The notes: generated from the letters alone by a model not told the origin. 64,000 nucleotides of DNA from Arthrobacter sp. B2a2-09 (GCF_027587375.1 NZ_JAMXIC010000009.1:62001-126000); one strand, 5' to 3'. Positions 35,557-44,680 are shown, numbered from the stretch's first letter. Numbers and translations are program-made.

Positions 35557-35901
35557 ATGAACGATCCTTCGAAGCGGCCGAACGCGTACCCCCAAGGCCT
35601 GGACGGGCCCATGAAGGCGATGAGCCCGGGCGTCGTCGATTTCCTCTTCCGGCAGCTTGTGGCGGGGGAACCGCCTGAAGATGTGCAGTGGCGGCGCGAG
35701 GGTACCGTTCTGGGCGAACAGCAGCCGGGCGCCGAACTCGCCAGGCGGCTCGCGGAGACTGACCTTGAATCGTTGACCCCCGTCGAATTGTTCGACTATG
35801 TGCGGGCTGCCCAGCGGCTGGGGGCGTGGGCGGACCGCTTGCGGGAGTCGGCGGTTGCCCGGTATTGCTCGCCGGAGACACGGCCTAGGATGGCTGGGTG
35901 A
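35557..35901 (+). pseudogene. Truncated DUF222/13E12-type gene under SOS control
   Basis: The 114-aa product resembles only the start of DUF222 (13E12 repeat) proteins, which normally continue to an HNH endonuclease domain at about 400-550 aa. It shows LESLTPVELFDYVRAAQRLGAWADRLRESAVARY (given as two parts: LESLTPVELFDYVRAA and QRLGAWADRLRESA). The rest is missing, and the frame stops within the GTG of the next gene (GTGA). In Mycobacterium, 13E12 genes are known LexA targets, which fits the box upstream. It could be a decayed gene or a functional short form. Confidence 0.5.
35886..35891 (+). promoter_or_regulatory. -10 element (leaderless) of the nitrilase-family gene
   Basis: TAGGAT lies 6 nt before GTG 35898, inside the 3' end of the DUF222 fragment. 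Confidence 0.5.
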
Positions 35902-36644
35902 CTTCTGCCCTGACTGTTGCCGCCATTCAATACGAAGCGCTCGACGGCGGTGTTCTCGCCAACGTGCCGGAGCATGTGCGCCATATCGAGGATGCCCATT
36001 CGCGGGGTGCCCGCCTCGTCGTCTTCCCGGAGTTGTCGCTGACGGGCTATGACCTCGAACTGTACGCCGACGAGGAAGCCTGGGTGGCTCCGGGGGATCC
36101 GAGACTTGAGCGTATCCGTGAAATCGCCAGGCGAACGGGCGTCACGGTGATTGTGGGCGCCGGATTCCGGGAAGGCGACGGCACGCCACGCCTGGCTTCC
36201 CTCGTCATTCGGCCTCCAGGGGATGCTGCCCCAGCGTTCAAGACCCACGTGCACGGGGCCGAGCGGGAGCTGTTCGTGCCGGGAGAGGGTCCGGCCCTCC
36301 TTGAACTCGACGGGTGGCGGATTGCCCTGGCCATTTGTTTCGACGCGGCCGTCCCGTCCCACGCGTCTTCGGCGGCCGAGGCGGGAGCCGACCTCTATGC
36401 CGTCTCCGCCGTCTACGTTCAAGGCGAAGAACACCGGCTGGGCCTCCATCTCGGGGCCCGGTCCATGGACAACCGCATGTTCGGTGTGTTGGCCAATATG
36501 GGCGGTTCCGGCGCCATTGGTGATTCGTGTGGACTCAGCGGCGCTTGGGGGCCGGACGGCCGCGTCCTCGCCCAGCTCGACGTCAGCGGTTCGGCAATTG
36601 CCATAGCGACGCTTCAGCCTGAGGCCTTGCTCCCATTTCGCTGA
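35898..36644 (+). CDS. Carbon-nitrogen hydrolase (nitrilase family)
   Basis: The 248-aa cytoplasmic amidohydrolase has the catalytic triad regions: Glu in VVFPELSLTGYDLE, Lys in FKTHVHGAERELF and Cys in IALAICFDAAVPSHA. Substrate (amide, omega-amide or N-carbamoyl compound) is not determinable. The GTG start overlaps the stop of the DUF222 fragment and also has its own leaderless -10 element, so it may be transcribed from both promoters. Confidence 0.88.
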   Translation: MTSALTVAAIQYEALDGGVLANVPEHVRHIEDAHSRGARLVVFPELSLTGYDLELYADEEAWVAPGDPRLERIREIARRTGVTVIVGAGFREGDGTPRLASLVIRPPGDAAPAFKTHVHGAERELFVPGEGPALLELDGWRIALAICFDAAVPSHASSAAEAGADLYAVSAVYVQGEEHRLGLHLGARSMDNRMFGVLANMGGSGAIGDSCGLSGAWGPDGRVLAQLDVSGSAIAIATLQPEALLPFR

Positions 36645-36695
36645 ATTTGACGACAATCACGCGGGCCCCATTCTCCTAACCCGCAGCTGACAGGG

Positions 36696-36701
36696 TAACG
36701 T
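36696..36701 (+). promoter_or_regulatory. -10 element (leaderless) of dapA
   Basis: TAACGT lies 7 nt before the ATG at 36709. Confidence 0.5.
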
Positions 36702-36708
36702 TTTTCAT

Positions 36709-37620
36709 ATGTCTGACTCTCGTGCGAACGTTCCTGCTCTCGGTACCCTTCTGACCGCCATGGTCACCCCGTTCACCAAGGACGGCGAAGTTGACTACAA
36801 GCAGGCAGCGGAACTGGCAGTCAAGCTTGTTGACGATGGCTGCGATGGCCTGGTCGTCACCGGAACAACCGGCGAGACGTCCACGCTCACCGATGAGGAA
36901 AACCTCGGCATGTTCCGCGCCGTGAAGGAAGCTGTGGGCGGTCGCGCAGCAATCATCGCCGGAACTGGAACCAATGACACCGCGCACTCGGTGCATCTCT
37001 CCCAGGAAGCCGCGAAGCTCGGCGTCGACGGACTCTTGATCGTCACCCCGTACTACAACAAGCCGAGCCAAGCCGGCGTCCGGGCCCACTTCGAGACCAT
37101 TGCGTCCGCCACTGAGCTCCCCGTCATGCTGTATGACATTCCCGGGCGCTCCTCCATCCAGATCGCCCCGGAGACGATGATCGGCCTTGCCTCCCACCCC
37201 AACATCGTTGCGGTCAAGGATGCCAAAGCCGACTTCGCTGCGGCCACCCGGGTCATGGCGGAAACCGACCTCGTTTTCTACTCGGGCGACGACGGCCTGA
37301 CCCTCCAGTGGATGGCAATGGGTGCGGTGGGCCTGATAGGCGTCACCACCCACGTCGTCACCCGCCGTTTCCGTGAGCTCATCGACGCAATCAACGCGAA
37401 CGACCTCGGCACGGCACGCAAGATCAACTTCGAACTCGAGCCCGTGATCCGTGCAACCATGACGCGGGTCCAAGGCGCCGTCGCAGCCAAACAAATTCTT
37501 AAATGGCAGGGAGTCCTGCCCAACTCGGTTGTCCGTTTGCCCCTCGTGGAGCCGGACGCCGCCGAGATCGCAATCATCCGCGAGGACTTGGCGGAAGCTG
37601 GAATGGACTTCACTGTCTAG
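36709..37620 (+). CDS. dapA: 4-hydroxy-tetrahydrodipicolinate synthase
   Basis: Condenses pyruvate with aspartate semialdehyde in lysine/diaminopimelate synthesis. The 303-aa TIM barrel has GTTGETSTLTDEE (the family signature), YYNKPSQAGV and IVAVKDAKAD with the Schiff-base lysine. It is followed 27 nt later by rnj, the common dapA-rnj pairing in actinobacteria. Confidence 0.96.
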   Translation: MSDSRANVPALGTLLTAMVTPFTKDGEVDYKQAAELAVKLVDDGCDGLVVTGTTGETSTLTDEENLGMFRAVKEAVGGRAAIIAGTGTNDTAHSVHLSQEAAKLGVDGLLIVTPYYNKPSQAGVRAHFETIASATELPVMLYDIPGRSSIQIAPETMIGLASHPNIVAVKDAKADFAAATRVMAETDLVFYSGDDGLTLQWMAMGAVGLIGVTTHVVTRRFRELIDAINANDLGTARKINFELEPVIRATMTRVQGAVAAKQILKWQGVLPNSVVRLPLVEPDAAEIAIIREDLAEAGMDFTV

Positions 37621-37647
37621 AAGGATTCCGCCGGAAAGTAGCGCATT

Positions 37648-39339
37648 ATGACCCAAACCGCCCTTCCCGGACTTGTCACCCCGCCCAAACTTCCGCAGGG
37701 AACACTCCGGATTGTGCCCCTTGGCGGGCTGGGGGAGATCGGCCGCAACATGGCCGTTTTCGAAATCAACGGCAAGCTGCTGGTGGTTGACTGCGGCGTG
37801 CTCTTCCCTGAAGAGACCCAGCCGGGTGTTGACCTGATCCTGCCCGATTTCTCGTACATCGAGGACAGGCTGGACGACGTAGTTGCCATCGTCCTGACGC
37901 ACGGCCACGAAGACCACATCGGCGCTGTGCCGTACCTTCTCCGCCTGCGTCCGGACCTGCCGTTGGTCGGTTCCCAGCTGACGCTTGCCCTCGTTGAGGC
38001 CAAGCTACAGGAACACCGGATCAAGCCGTACACGCTCACGGTCGCCGAAGGACAGGTGGAGCAGTTCGGCCCCTTCGAATGCGAATTCGTTGCCGTCAAC
38101 CACTCCATTCCGGATGCCTTGGCCGTCTTCATCCGCACCGCCGGCGGCAACGTGCTGCACACGGGCGACTTCAAGATGGACCAGCTACCCCTGGATGGCC
38201 GGATCACGGACCTGCGCCACTTTGCCCGCCTGGGCGAAGAAGGAGTGGACCTGTTCATGGCCGACTCCACCAACGCGGATGTGCCCGGCTTCACCACGGC
38301 GGAAAAGGAAATCGGTCCCACCCTGGACCGTTTGTTCGGGCAGGCCAAGAAGCGCATCATCGTTGCGTCCTTCTCCTCGCACGTGCACCGGGTGCAGCAA
38401 GTGCTCGACGCCGCCGCCAAGCATGGCCGCAATGTCGCCTTCGTGGGCCGTTCGATGGTGCGCAACATGGCTATCGCCGCGAAACTGGGCTACCTTGACG
38501 TCCCGCCAGGAATCCTCGTGGACATCAAGAACATCGACAACCTGCCGGACCACCGCGTGGTCCTGATGTCCACGGGTTCACAAGGCGAACCCATGGCGGC
38601 ACTGTCCCGGATGGCCAACGGTGACCACCGCGTGGTCGTCGGCCAGGGGGATACCGTCATTTTGGCCTCGAGCCTCATCCCGGGTAACGAGAATGCGGTC
38701 TACCGGATCATCAACGGCCTGCTCAAGCTCGGCGCCGACGTCGTCCACAAGGGCAACGCCAAAGTGCACGTCTCCGGCCACGCTGCTGCCGGCGAACTGC
38801 TCTACTGCTACAACATCCTCAAGCCCCTGAACGCGATGCCTGTGCACGGCGAAACCCGGCACCTCATCGCCAATGGCAACCTGGCGGTGGACTCCGGCGT
38901 GCCCTCGGACCGCGTCATCCTCAGCGACAACGGCACGGTCATTGACGTCAGGGACCACAAAGCCAATGTGGTGGGCCAGGTGGAAGTGGGCTTCGTCTAC
39001 GTGGACGGCTCCAGCGTGGGTGAAATCACCGACGCTGACCTCAAGGACCGCAGGATCCTCGGCGACGAGGGCTTCATCTCGGTTATCACCGTGATCAACC
39101 GGACCACCGGCAAGATCGTTTCGGGCCCGGAAATCCACGCCCGCGGCGTGGCCGAGGACGATTCCGTGTTCGATGAGATCATCCCCAAGATCAACGCGGC
39201 CCTTGAAGACGCAGTGCTTCACCACGCTGACCACACCAACCACCAGCTCCAGCAAGTGGTGCGTCGTGTGATCGGCACGTGGGTCAACCGCAAGCTTCGC
39301 CGGCGCCCCATGATCATCCCGTTGGTTTTGGAAGCCTAG
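37648..39339 (+). CDS. rnj: Ribonuclease J
   Basis: Metallo-beta-lactamase/beta-CASP endo- and 5'-3' exoribonuclease. The 563-aa product has the zinc motif LTHGHEDHIGA (about residues 82-92), GLGEIGRNMAVFE at the start, the phosphate-binding HTGDFKMD, SFSSHVHRVQQVLDAA of the beta-CASP domain and the VHGETRHL motif. No strong ribosome site precedes the ATG at 37648; it probably shares the dapA transcript. Confidence 0.96.
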   Translation: MTQTALPGLVTPPKLPQGTLRIVPLGGLGEIGRNMAVFEINGKLLVVDCGVLFPEETQPGVDLILPDFSYIEDRLDDVVAIVLTHGHEDHIGAVPYLLRLRPDLPLVGSQLTLALVEAKLQEHRIKPYTLTVAEGQVEQFGPFECEFVAVNHSIPDALAVFIRTAGGNVLHTGDFKMDQLPLDGRITDLRHFARLGEEGVDLFMADSTNADVPGFTTAEKEIGPTLDRLFGQAKKRIIVASFSSHVHRVQQVLDAAAKHGRNVAFVGRSMVRNMAIAAKLGYLDVPPGILVDIKNIDNLPDHRVVLMSTGSQGEPMAALSRMANGDHRVVVGQGDTVILASSLIPGNENAVYRIINGLLKLGADVVHKGNAKVHVSGHAAAGELLYCYNILKPLNAMPVHGETRHLIANGNLAVDSGVPSDRVILSDNGTVIDVRDHKANVVGQVEVGFVYVDGSSVGEITDADLKDRRILGDEGFISVITVINRTTGKIVSGPEIHARGVAEDDSVFDEIIPKINAALEDAVLHHADHTNHQLQQVVRRVIGTWVNRKLRRRPMIIPLVLEA

Positions 39340-39396
39340 TCCTGGAGGTATGACTCCTGCAGGCGGTGCCGGCACGGGTGCCCCAGTGTCAGGCTC

Positions 39397-39435
39397 CGAA
39401 CGGCCCGGTTCAAGCGAACCGGGCCGTTCGTATTT
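39397..39435 (+). terminator. Intrinsic terminator after rnj
   Basis: CGAACGGCCCGGTTC (39397-39411) and GAACCGGGCCGTTCG (39416-39430) form a perfect 15-bp stem with loop AAGC, followed by TATTT. Confidence 0.85.
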
Positions 39436-39536
39436 CAGGCCCAGCCCGCGGTGAAACCAGGTCTGCAGATTGTTCAACAGGGGCAACATGGTTCCTCCGC
39501 GCCCCTGAAATCCGCGGTTTTCCGGACGGGTTGGGG

Positions 39537-39542
39537 TAGCGT
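39537..39542 (+). promoter_or_regulatory. -10 element (leaderless) of ftsK
   Basis: TAGCGT lies 7 nt before the ATG at 39550. Confidence 0.5.
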
Positions 39543-39549
39543 GGCCGAT

Positions 39550-42402
39550 ATGGCGACTCGTACTACCTCCGCGCCTAGAGGCAGCTCCAATAGCAAATCC
39601 GGCGGCTCGGGCAGCGGCCGGACCCCGGCTAAGACCGGCCGGAGCGGCACAGGCACGGCCCGCGGCAAGCAGGCCGCCGTCGTCGAACCCCAACAGCCGT
39701 GGATCCTGCGCGCGCTTGCCGGTGTCTGGCTGGGAATCGGGCACGTGGTCGGTGCGGGAATCCGCCGGATCGGTCACGACGTCAGTGACCTTGATCCCGC
39801 GGACCGCCGGGACGGCGCCGCGCTTTTCAACCTGGCGCTCGGTGTCTTCATAGCAACCTTCGCCTGGTGGGGCTTCAAAGGCTGGTTCCCGGACGTTGTC
39901 TACAGCATCGTGAACGGAACCTTCGGCTGGGTATCCCTGCTTCTGCCGCTCATGCTTTTCGTCTGCGCTTTCCGGCTTTTCCGGCAACCGTGGGACAGCC
40001 GTGGCAACAACCGCGTTGGCATCGGCTTCCTGATCATGACGTTCGCCGGCACAGGCTTGGCCCACATTATCGGGGGCCAGCCGACTGTCGCCGATGGCTT
40101 CGAGGGGCTCCGGCGCGCGGGCGGGATGCTCGGCTTCCTCGCGGCGTCGCCCCTTGCCGCCATCCACCCCGCCGTCCCCGTCATGGTCTACGGTGCCTTG
40201 GCGTTCGTCTCCCTCCTGATTGTCACGGCCACGCCCTTCGGTGCTATTCCCCGGCGTATCCGTGGCGCCTACGAGCACCTCATGGGCGTCGACCTGGTGG
40301 ATGCCGACGCGCAACACGGCGATTCCCACGACCGCAGCTACCTGTACGAAAACGATGCCGTAGAAGCGCCGAAGAAGAAGCGCCGCAAGCGCCTCTTCGG
40401 CAAGGACCACGACGACGATGCCAGGCTCGAGGGCTATGTTGGCGACGAGGCGTTTGAGCACGCAATAGTCGACGACGACGAGGCCACCGCCGCGAGGGCC
40501 GAGCCGTCCGTACCGCCGGGGGTGCGCCGGCCGACCCAGGCCGAAATCGCCGTCGAAAAGATCAAAGCGGCCCAGGGACTTGGAAAGACGCAACCGGACC
40601 AGAACGCTACCGAGGCGATCCCCTTGGTCGCGCCGGCCGCCGTCGTCCCCCCGGTCATTGTTCCTTCGGCCCCGGTCAGTCCGCCGCCGCCCCCGACGCC
40701 GATCCCGCAGCGCACCGAACAACTTTCGCTCGCGGGGGACGTCACCTACACGCTGCCGTCCTCGGACAACCTGACTCCAGGTTCCATCCCGAAGGAGCGC
40801 ACGGAAGCGAACGACGCCATCGTGGCCGCCCTGACGGACACGATGCAGCAGTTCAACGTGGACGCTACCGTTACCGGCTTCAGCCGCGGCCCCACCGTGA
40901 CCCGCTACGAGATTGAGCTTGCTCCCGGCACCAAGGTGGAGCGCGTCACGGCCTTGTCCAAGAACATCTCCTACGCCGTGGCGTCCAGTGATGTCCGTAT
41001 CCTCAGCCCCATCCCGGGCAAGTCGGCCATCGGCATCGAGATCCCCAACACGGACCGCGAGACCGTGTCCCTCGGCGATGTCCTGCGCAGCCAGAACGCG
41101 CGGCGGACAGACCACCCGATGGTGATGGGCGTCGGCAAGGACGTCGAAGGCGGCTACGTCGTCGCGAACCTCGCCAAGATGCCGCACTTGCTCGTGGCCG
41201 GTGCTACGGGTGCCGGTAAGTCGTCGTTCGTGAACTCCATGATCACGTCGATCCTGATGCGCGCCACACCGGATGAGGTCCGCATGGTCATGGTGGACCC
41301 GAAGCGCGTGGAACTGACCGCGTATGAGGGTGTTCCGCACCTCATCACGCCCATCATCACCAACCCCAAGAAGGCTGCCGAGGCACTTCAGTGGGTAGTG
41401 CGTGAAATGGACGCCCGCTACGACGACCTCGCCAACTATGGCTTCAAGCACATCGACGACTTCAACAAGGCTGTCCGTGCCGGCAAGGTTGTTCCGCCGG
41501 TCGACTCCAAGCGCGTCGTCAAGCCGTACCCTTATCTGCTGGTGATCGTGGACGAGCTCGCCGACCTGATGATGGTTGCCCCACGCGACGTCGAAGACTC
41601 GATTGTCCGGATCACCCAGCTCGCCCGTGCTGCCGGCATCCACTTGGTCCTGGCCACCCAGCGTCCGTCCGTTGACGTCGTCACAGGCCTGATCAAGGCG
41701 AACGTCCCCTCGCGTATGGCCTTCGCGACGTCCTCTGTCACCGACTCCCGTGTGGTCCTGGACCAACCGGGCGCGGAGAAACTCATTGGCCAGGGTGACG
41801 CGCTCTTCCTGCCCATGGGCGCCTCCAAGGCGATGCGCGTGCAGGGCGCCTGGGTCACCGAGTCCGAAATCCACCGCGTGGTGGAACACGTCAAGGGCCA
41901 ACTCAAGGCCGTCTACCGCGACGACGTCGCACCCGAGGCGCAGAAGAAGCAGATTGACGACGACATCGGAGACGATCTCGAGGTCCTGCTTCAGGCCACC
42001 GAACTCGTGGTCACCACCCAGTTCGGCTCCACGTCGATGCTGCAGCGCAAGCTCCGCGTCGGCTTCGCGAAGGCCGGCCGCCTCATGGACCTGCTGGAAT
42101 CGCGGGGCGTCGTGGGTCCGTCCGAAGGTTCCAAGGCCCGCGATGTGCTGGTCAAGCCCGACGACCTCGCTCCCGTGCTGGCGGCCATGAAGGGCCAGGA
42201 CGCACCGGCTACCCCGGACGCGCACACGGCCGCCCTGAGCGAGAACGCGAACGCGAACATCGCCGTCGGCGGATACGCAGAGGACCTCGTGGCCGCCGAT
42301 CTCGAGCGCCGCAAGCAGGTCACGGAATACCACGACGGAGCAGATGGCCTCGATGACGAGGACGAGGGCGGCGAAGACGCCTGGTCATTGACCGGACGGT
42401 AG
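39550..42402 (+). CDS. ftsK: DNA translocase FtsK/SpoIIIE
   Basis: Septum-located ATPase that pumps DNA during division. The 950-aa product has a basic Ser/Gly-rich tail, four membrane helices (about residues 90-235), a Pro-rich acidic linker (about 270-395) and the motor domain with Walker A GATGAGKSS (about 553) and Walker B VIVDELADL (about 664). The C-terminal gamma winged-helix domain includes STSMLQRKLRVGFAKAGRLMD. The start is fixed by the leaderless promoter; an in-frame ATG at 39451 would overlap the terminator region. Confidence 0.95.
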   Translation: MATRTTSAPRGSSNSKSGGSGSGRTPAKTGRSGTGTARGKQAAVVEPQQPWILRALAGVWLGIGHVVGAGIRRIGHDVSDLDPADRRDGAALFNLALGVFIATFAWWGFKGWFPDVVYSIVNGTFGWVSLLLPLMLFVCAFRLFRQPWDSRGNNRVGIGFLIMTFAGTGLAHIIGGQPTVADGFEGLRRAGGMLGFLAASPLAAIHPAVPVMVYGALAFVSLLIVTATPFGAIPRRIRGAYEHLMGVDLVDADAQHGDSHDRSYLYENDAVEAPKKKRRKRLFGKDHDDDARLEGYVGDEAFEHAIVDDDEATAARAEPSVPPGVRRPTQAEIAVEKIKAAQGLGKTQPDQNATEAIPLVAPAAVVPPVIVPSAPVSPPPPPTPIPQRTEQLSLAGDVTYTLPSSDNLTPGSIPKERTEANDAIVAALTDTMQQFNVDATVTGFSRGPTVTRYEIELAPGTKVERVTALSKNISYAVASSDVRILSPIPGKSAIGIEIPNTDRETVSLGDVLRSQNARRTDHPMVMGVGKDVEGGYVVANLAKMPHLLVAGATGAGKSSFVNSMITSILMRATPDEVRMVMVDPKRVELTAYEGVPHLITPIITNPKKAAEALQWVVREMDARYDDLANYGFKHIDDFNKAVRAGKVVPPVDSKRVVKPYPYLLVIVDELADLMMVAPRDVEDSIVRITQLARAAGIHLVLATQRPSVDVVTGLIKANVPSRMAFATSSVTDSRVVLDQPGAEKLIGQGDALFLPMGASKAMRVQGAWVTESEIHRVVEHVKGQLKAVYRDDVAPEAQKKQIDDDIGDDLEVLLQATELVVTTQFGSTSMLQRKLRVGFAKAGRLMDLLESRGVVGPSEGSKARDVLVKPDDLAPVLAAMKGQDAPATPDAHTAALSENANANIAVGGYAEDLVAADLERRKQVTEYHDGADGLDDEDEGGEDAWSLTGR

Positions 42403-42405
42403 CCT
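42400..42405 (+). promoter_or_regulatory. -10 element (leaderless) of pgsA
   Basis: TAGCCT, overlapping the ftsK stop, lies 6 nt before GTG 42412. Confidence 0.45.
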
Positions 42406-42411
42406 AGAGGG

Positions 42412-43014
42412 GTGACTACATCCGAGGGCAGCAAAGCCGGTTCCAGCAGCTCCGATATCTGGAACCTGCCCAACATCCTGACGATGCTCCGAATTGTCCT
42501 GGTCCCGTTCTTTGTGTGGTTCCTCCTGGAGGACAACAGCCAGCACGGCATCTGGCGCTGGGCCGCCGTGGTGGCCTTCGCCGTGGCGATCTATACAGAC
42601 AAGCTCGACGGCGACATCGCCCGGAGCCGCAACCTCGTCACCAACTTCGGCAAGATCGCGGACCCCATTGCCGACAAGTTGCTCATCGGATCGGCACTGG
42701 TTCTCCTGTCGGCGCTGGGGGAGCTGCCTTGGTGGATCACCATCCTCATCCTCGTTCGCGAATGGGGAATCACCGCCCTGCGTTTCTTCGTCATCCGCTA
42801 TGGCGTGATGCCGGCCTCGCGTGGCGGCAAGCTCAAGACTGTCATCCAGACTGTCGCCATCTTCCTTTACATCTTGCCGCTGAATTCTTTCGCGCCGTGG
42901 CTCCTCAGCGTGGCCTTCTGGGTCATGATCGCCGCCCTCGCCATCACGGTGTGGACCGGAGTCGAATACGTGATCGAAGCCGCAAAGCTTCGCGCGGCAG
43001 GCAAGCGCGCATGA
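42412..43014 (+). CDS. pgsA: CDP-diacylglycerol-glycerol-3-phosphate 3-phosphatidyltransferase
   Basis: Membrane enzyme making phosphatidylglycerol phosphate. The 200-aa product has about five helices and a complete CDP-alcohol transferase motif, DGDIARSRNLVTNFGKIAD followed by PIAD (about residues 64-86). It sits between ftsK and pncC as in other actinobacteria, and its stop overlaps the pncC start (ATGA). Confidence 0.92.
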   Translation: MTTSEGSKAGSSSSDIWNLPNILTMLRIVLVPFFVWFLLEDNSQHGIWRWAAVVAFAVAIYTDKLDGDIARSRNLVTNFGKIADPIADKLLIGSALVLLSALGELPWWITILILVREWGITALRFFVIRYGVMPASRGGKLKTVIQTVAIFLYILPLNSFAPWLLSVAFWVMIAALAITVWTGVEYVIEAAKLRAAGKRA

Positions 43015-43514
43015 GCCGTGCCGCTGATGAGGTGGCCGCGTCCGCCGTCGCCCTCGCCATCGAGCGGGGCATCACCGTGGCTACCGCGGAATCCCTGACG
43101 GCCGGGCTGGTTGCCGCCACCCTCGCCGATACTCCAGGGGCGTCGGGCATGCTCCAGGGCGGGGTGGTCGCCTATCAGAATGCGGTCAAGGCCGGAATCC
43201 TGGGGGTGTCCGAGAAGCTGCTTTCCGCCGTCGGATCCGTCGACGCCGAGGTGGCCATGGCAATGGCCGAGGGCGCCAGGCTCGCGTGCGCGGCCGACGT
43301 CGGGGTGTCCACTACGGGGGTTGCGGGGCCTCTGCCGCACGACGGGAGATCGGTTGGCACCGTCTTCATTGGCGTCGCCACATCGAGCGGAGCCGAGGCT
43401 CATGCCTACTCCTTTCTTGGGGATCGGGCAGGTATCCGTTCGCAGGCAACGGTGGCCGCGCTGGAGCGCTTGTTGGAGTGCCTTGTCCGTGCCGACCTAC
43501 CACCCGTAAAGTAG
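43011..43514 (+). CDS. pncC: Nicotinamide-nucleotide amidase (CinA C-terminal domain, PncC)
   Basis: Deamidates nicotinamide mononucleotide in pyridine-nucleotide recycling. The 167-aa product is only the CinA C-terminal domain, with TVATAESLTAGLVAATLAD (catalytic Ser), GGVVAYQNAVKAGILGV and STTGVAGP. It starts in the pgsA stop codon, so the two are translationally coupled. The N-terminal CinA domain is absent, as is usual for stand-alone PncC. Confidence 0.93.
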   Translation: MSRAADEVAASAVALAIERGITVATAESLTAGLVAATLADTPGASGMLQGGVVAYQNAVKAGILGVSEKLLSAVGSVDAEVAMAMAEGARLACAADVGVSTTGVAGPLPHDGRSVGTVFIGVATSSGAEAHAYSFLGDRAGIRSQATVAALERLLECLVRADLPPVK

Positions 43515-43578
43515 CCGGGAACAAAAACAGTGGCCCAATAGTTGTTACATTGTGTCGCCTCGGAATGGCCGGGGCGCC

Positions 43579-43584
43579 TAGGAT
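43579..43584 (+). promoter_or_regulatory. -10 element candidate for the clgR-like gene
   Basis: TAGGAT lies about 155 nt before the chosen start at 43740, so this transcript would have a leader, which contains an in-frame ATG at 43648. Confidence 0.35.
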
Positions 43585-43739
43585 GTAGAAAACAACCGGT
43601 GCACCTGCAAGGTGAACCGGACTCACGAGGGAGCAAGGCGATACAGATGGTTAAGCAGCCCGTATCCATAAACGGCGTTGTCCGCTGGAAGGATGTGGGC
43701 TTGGCCGAGAAGGCACCGAGCGAACAGAAGGAGCGCAAA

Positions 43740-44099
43740 ATGGTTGTACTGCGTCACGAAATTGGTGATGTCCTGCGCGATGTCCGCCAGCGTCAGGGCC
43801 GTACGCTCCGCGAAGTCTCGCACAGCGCCCGCGTTTCCCTTGGCTACCTGAGCGAAGTTGAGCGTGGTCAGAAGGAAGCATCCTCAGAGCTACTGTCCTC
43901 GATCTGCTCGGCCCTGGACGTTCCGTTGTCAGGTATGCTCCGCGAGGTCAGTGACCGGGTTGCCGTCGCCGAAGGCGTCGCTGTTCCGGATACCGTCCCG
44001 CAGGAATTCGCCCAGCGCTACGGCCGCGATCTCGACCGCGAGCTCAGCGCCGAACTAAACGACGATTTCACCCAGGGCATGCTCTCCGGAGCCCGCTAG
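43740..44099 (+). CDS. clgR: ClgR-like XRE-family transcriptional regulator
   Basis: The 119-aa protein has an N-terminal helix-turn-helix ([20 protein letters not shown] and [18 protein letters not shown]), closely resembling actinobacterial ClgR, an activator of clp protease and other stress genes. Its position after pgsA-pncC and before recA supports this. ATG 43740 has AAGGAG 6 nt upstream. An upstream in-frame ATG at 43648 would add 30 residues and has only a weak ribosome site. Confidence 0.82.
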   Translation: MVVLRHEIGDVLRDVRQRQGRTLREVSHSARVSLGYLSEVERGQKEASSELLSSICSALDVPLSGMLREVSDRVAVAEGVAVPDTVPQEFAQRYGRDLDRELSAELNDDFTQGMLSGAR

Positions 44100-44113
44100 A
44101 CGGACCTGAAGTA

Positions 44114-44149
44114 AAGAAGGAGGGCCACCAGCTGGTGGCCCTCCTTCTT
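44114..44149. terminator. Perfect 36-nt palindrome, bidirectional terminator
   Basis: Arms 44114-44131 and 44132-44149 are exactly complementary over 18 bp (central CCAGCTGG). It lies between the converging clgR-like and MarR genes and is followed by GGGTCTTT on the plus strand and TTTAC on the minus strand. Confidence 0.85.
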
Positions 44150-44169
44150 GGGTCTTTGTGGCTTGGTGG

Positions 44170-44667
44170 TCAGTCCTTGCCGATTCCTTCGCCGTAAGCA
44201 GCGTTGAGCCGCTCAATGTAGTCCGCCAGGGTCTGGATTTCGTCCAGCGGCCACTCACCCAGGCGTTCCCGGAATACCTGCCGGCGCGCGTCCTGGACCT
44301 GGTGCATCTTTTCCTCGCCCTTGGGGGTGAGCCGGATCGATTGTGCCCGGCCATCCTGGGGGTCGGCTTCTTTGTAGACCATGCCGATGCTCTCGAGGAA
44401 CGCGATCTGGCGGCTCACCGACGGCTTCCCGACGCCGATGCATGACGCGAGCTCCGTCAGGCGGATGGGACCCTCCGTCCGGATGATCGACAGCAGTCCA
44501 TAAGCGGCTGGTTCCATGTCGGGGTGGACCTGGCGGGATAACTGATGGGACAGGGATCGTGCGCGTCGCCAGAACATGCTCAGCTGGTGTTCCACCTGCT
44601 GGAGGGCGGCGTCGACGCTGTCGCCTGCCTCCACCATCTCTGGCGCGTCGTCGGGAGTGTTGCTCAT
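44170..44667 (-). CDS. MarR-family transcriptional regulator
   Basis: The 165-aa winged-helix protein has the MarR layout: dimerisation helices, then MEPAAYGLLSIIRTEGPIRL, the recognition region LASCIGVGKPSVSRQIAFLE and the wing DPQDGRAQSIRLTPKGEE. ATG 44667 is 7 nt from TAGAAT on the minus strand (44675-44680); the ATG at 44676 lies inside that hexamer. Target genes are unknown; no efflux or oxidoreductase gene adjoins it. Confidence 0.9.
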   Translation of the reverse strand: MSNTPDDAPEMVEAGDSVDAALQQVEHQLSMFWRRARSLSHQLSRQVHPDMEPAAYGLLSIIRTEGPIRLTELASCIGVGKPSVSRQIAFLESIGMVYKEADPQDGRAQSIRLTPKGEEKMHQVQDARRQVFRERLGEWPLDEIQTLADYIERLNAAYGEGIGKD

Positions 44668-44674
44668 GACAACC

Positions 44675-44680
44675 ATTCTA
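44675..44680 (-). promoter_or_regulatory. -10 element (leaderless) of the MarR-family gene
   Basis: TAGAAT on the minus strand ends 7 nt before the ATG at 44667. Confidence 0.5.

Noticed and set aside
38578..42333. Very long leftward open frame opposite rnj/ftsK
   Set aside because: It is the antisense of ftsK and rnj with the typical GC-rich shadow composition (Asp/Gly/Arg/His-rich) and no domain signature.
43648..43739. Longer N terminus for the ClgR-like regulator
   Set aside because: The in-frame ATG at 43648 has a poor ribosome site, while AAGGAG is ideally placed before 43740, and family members are of the shorter length. Not fully excluded.
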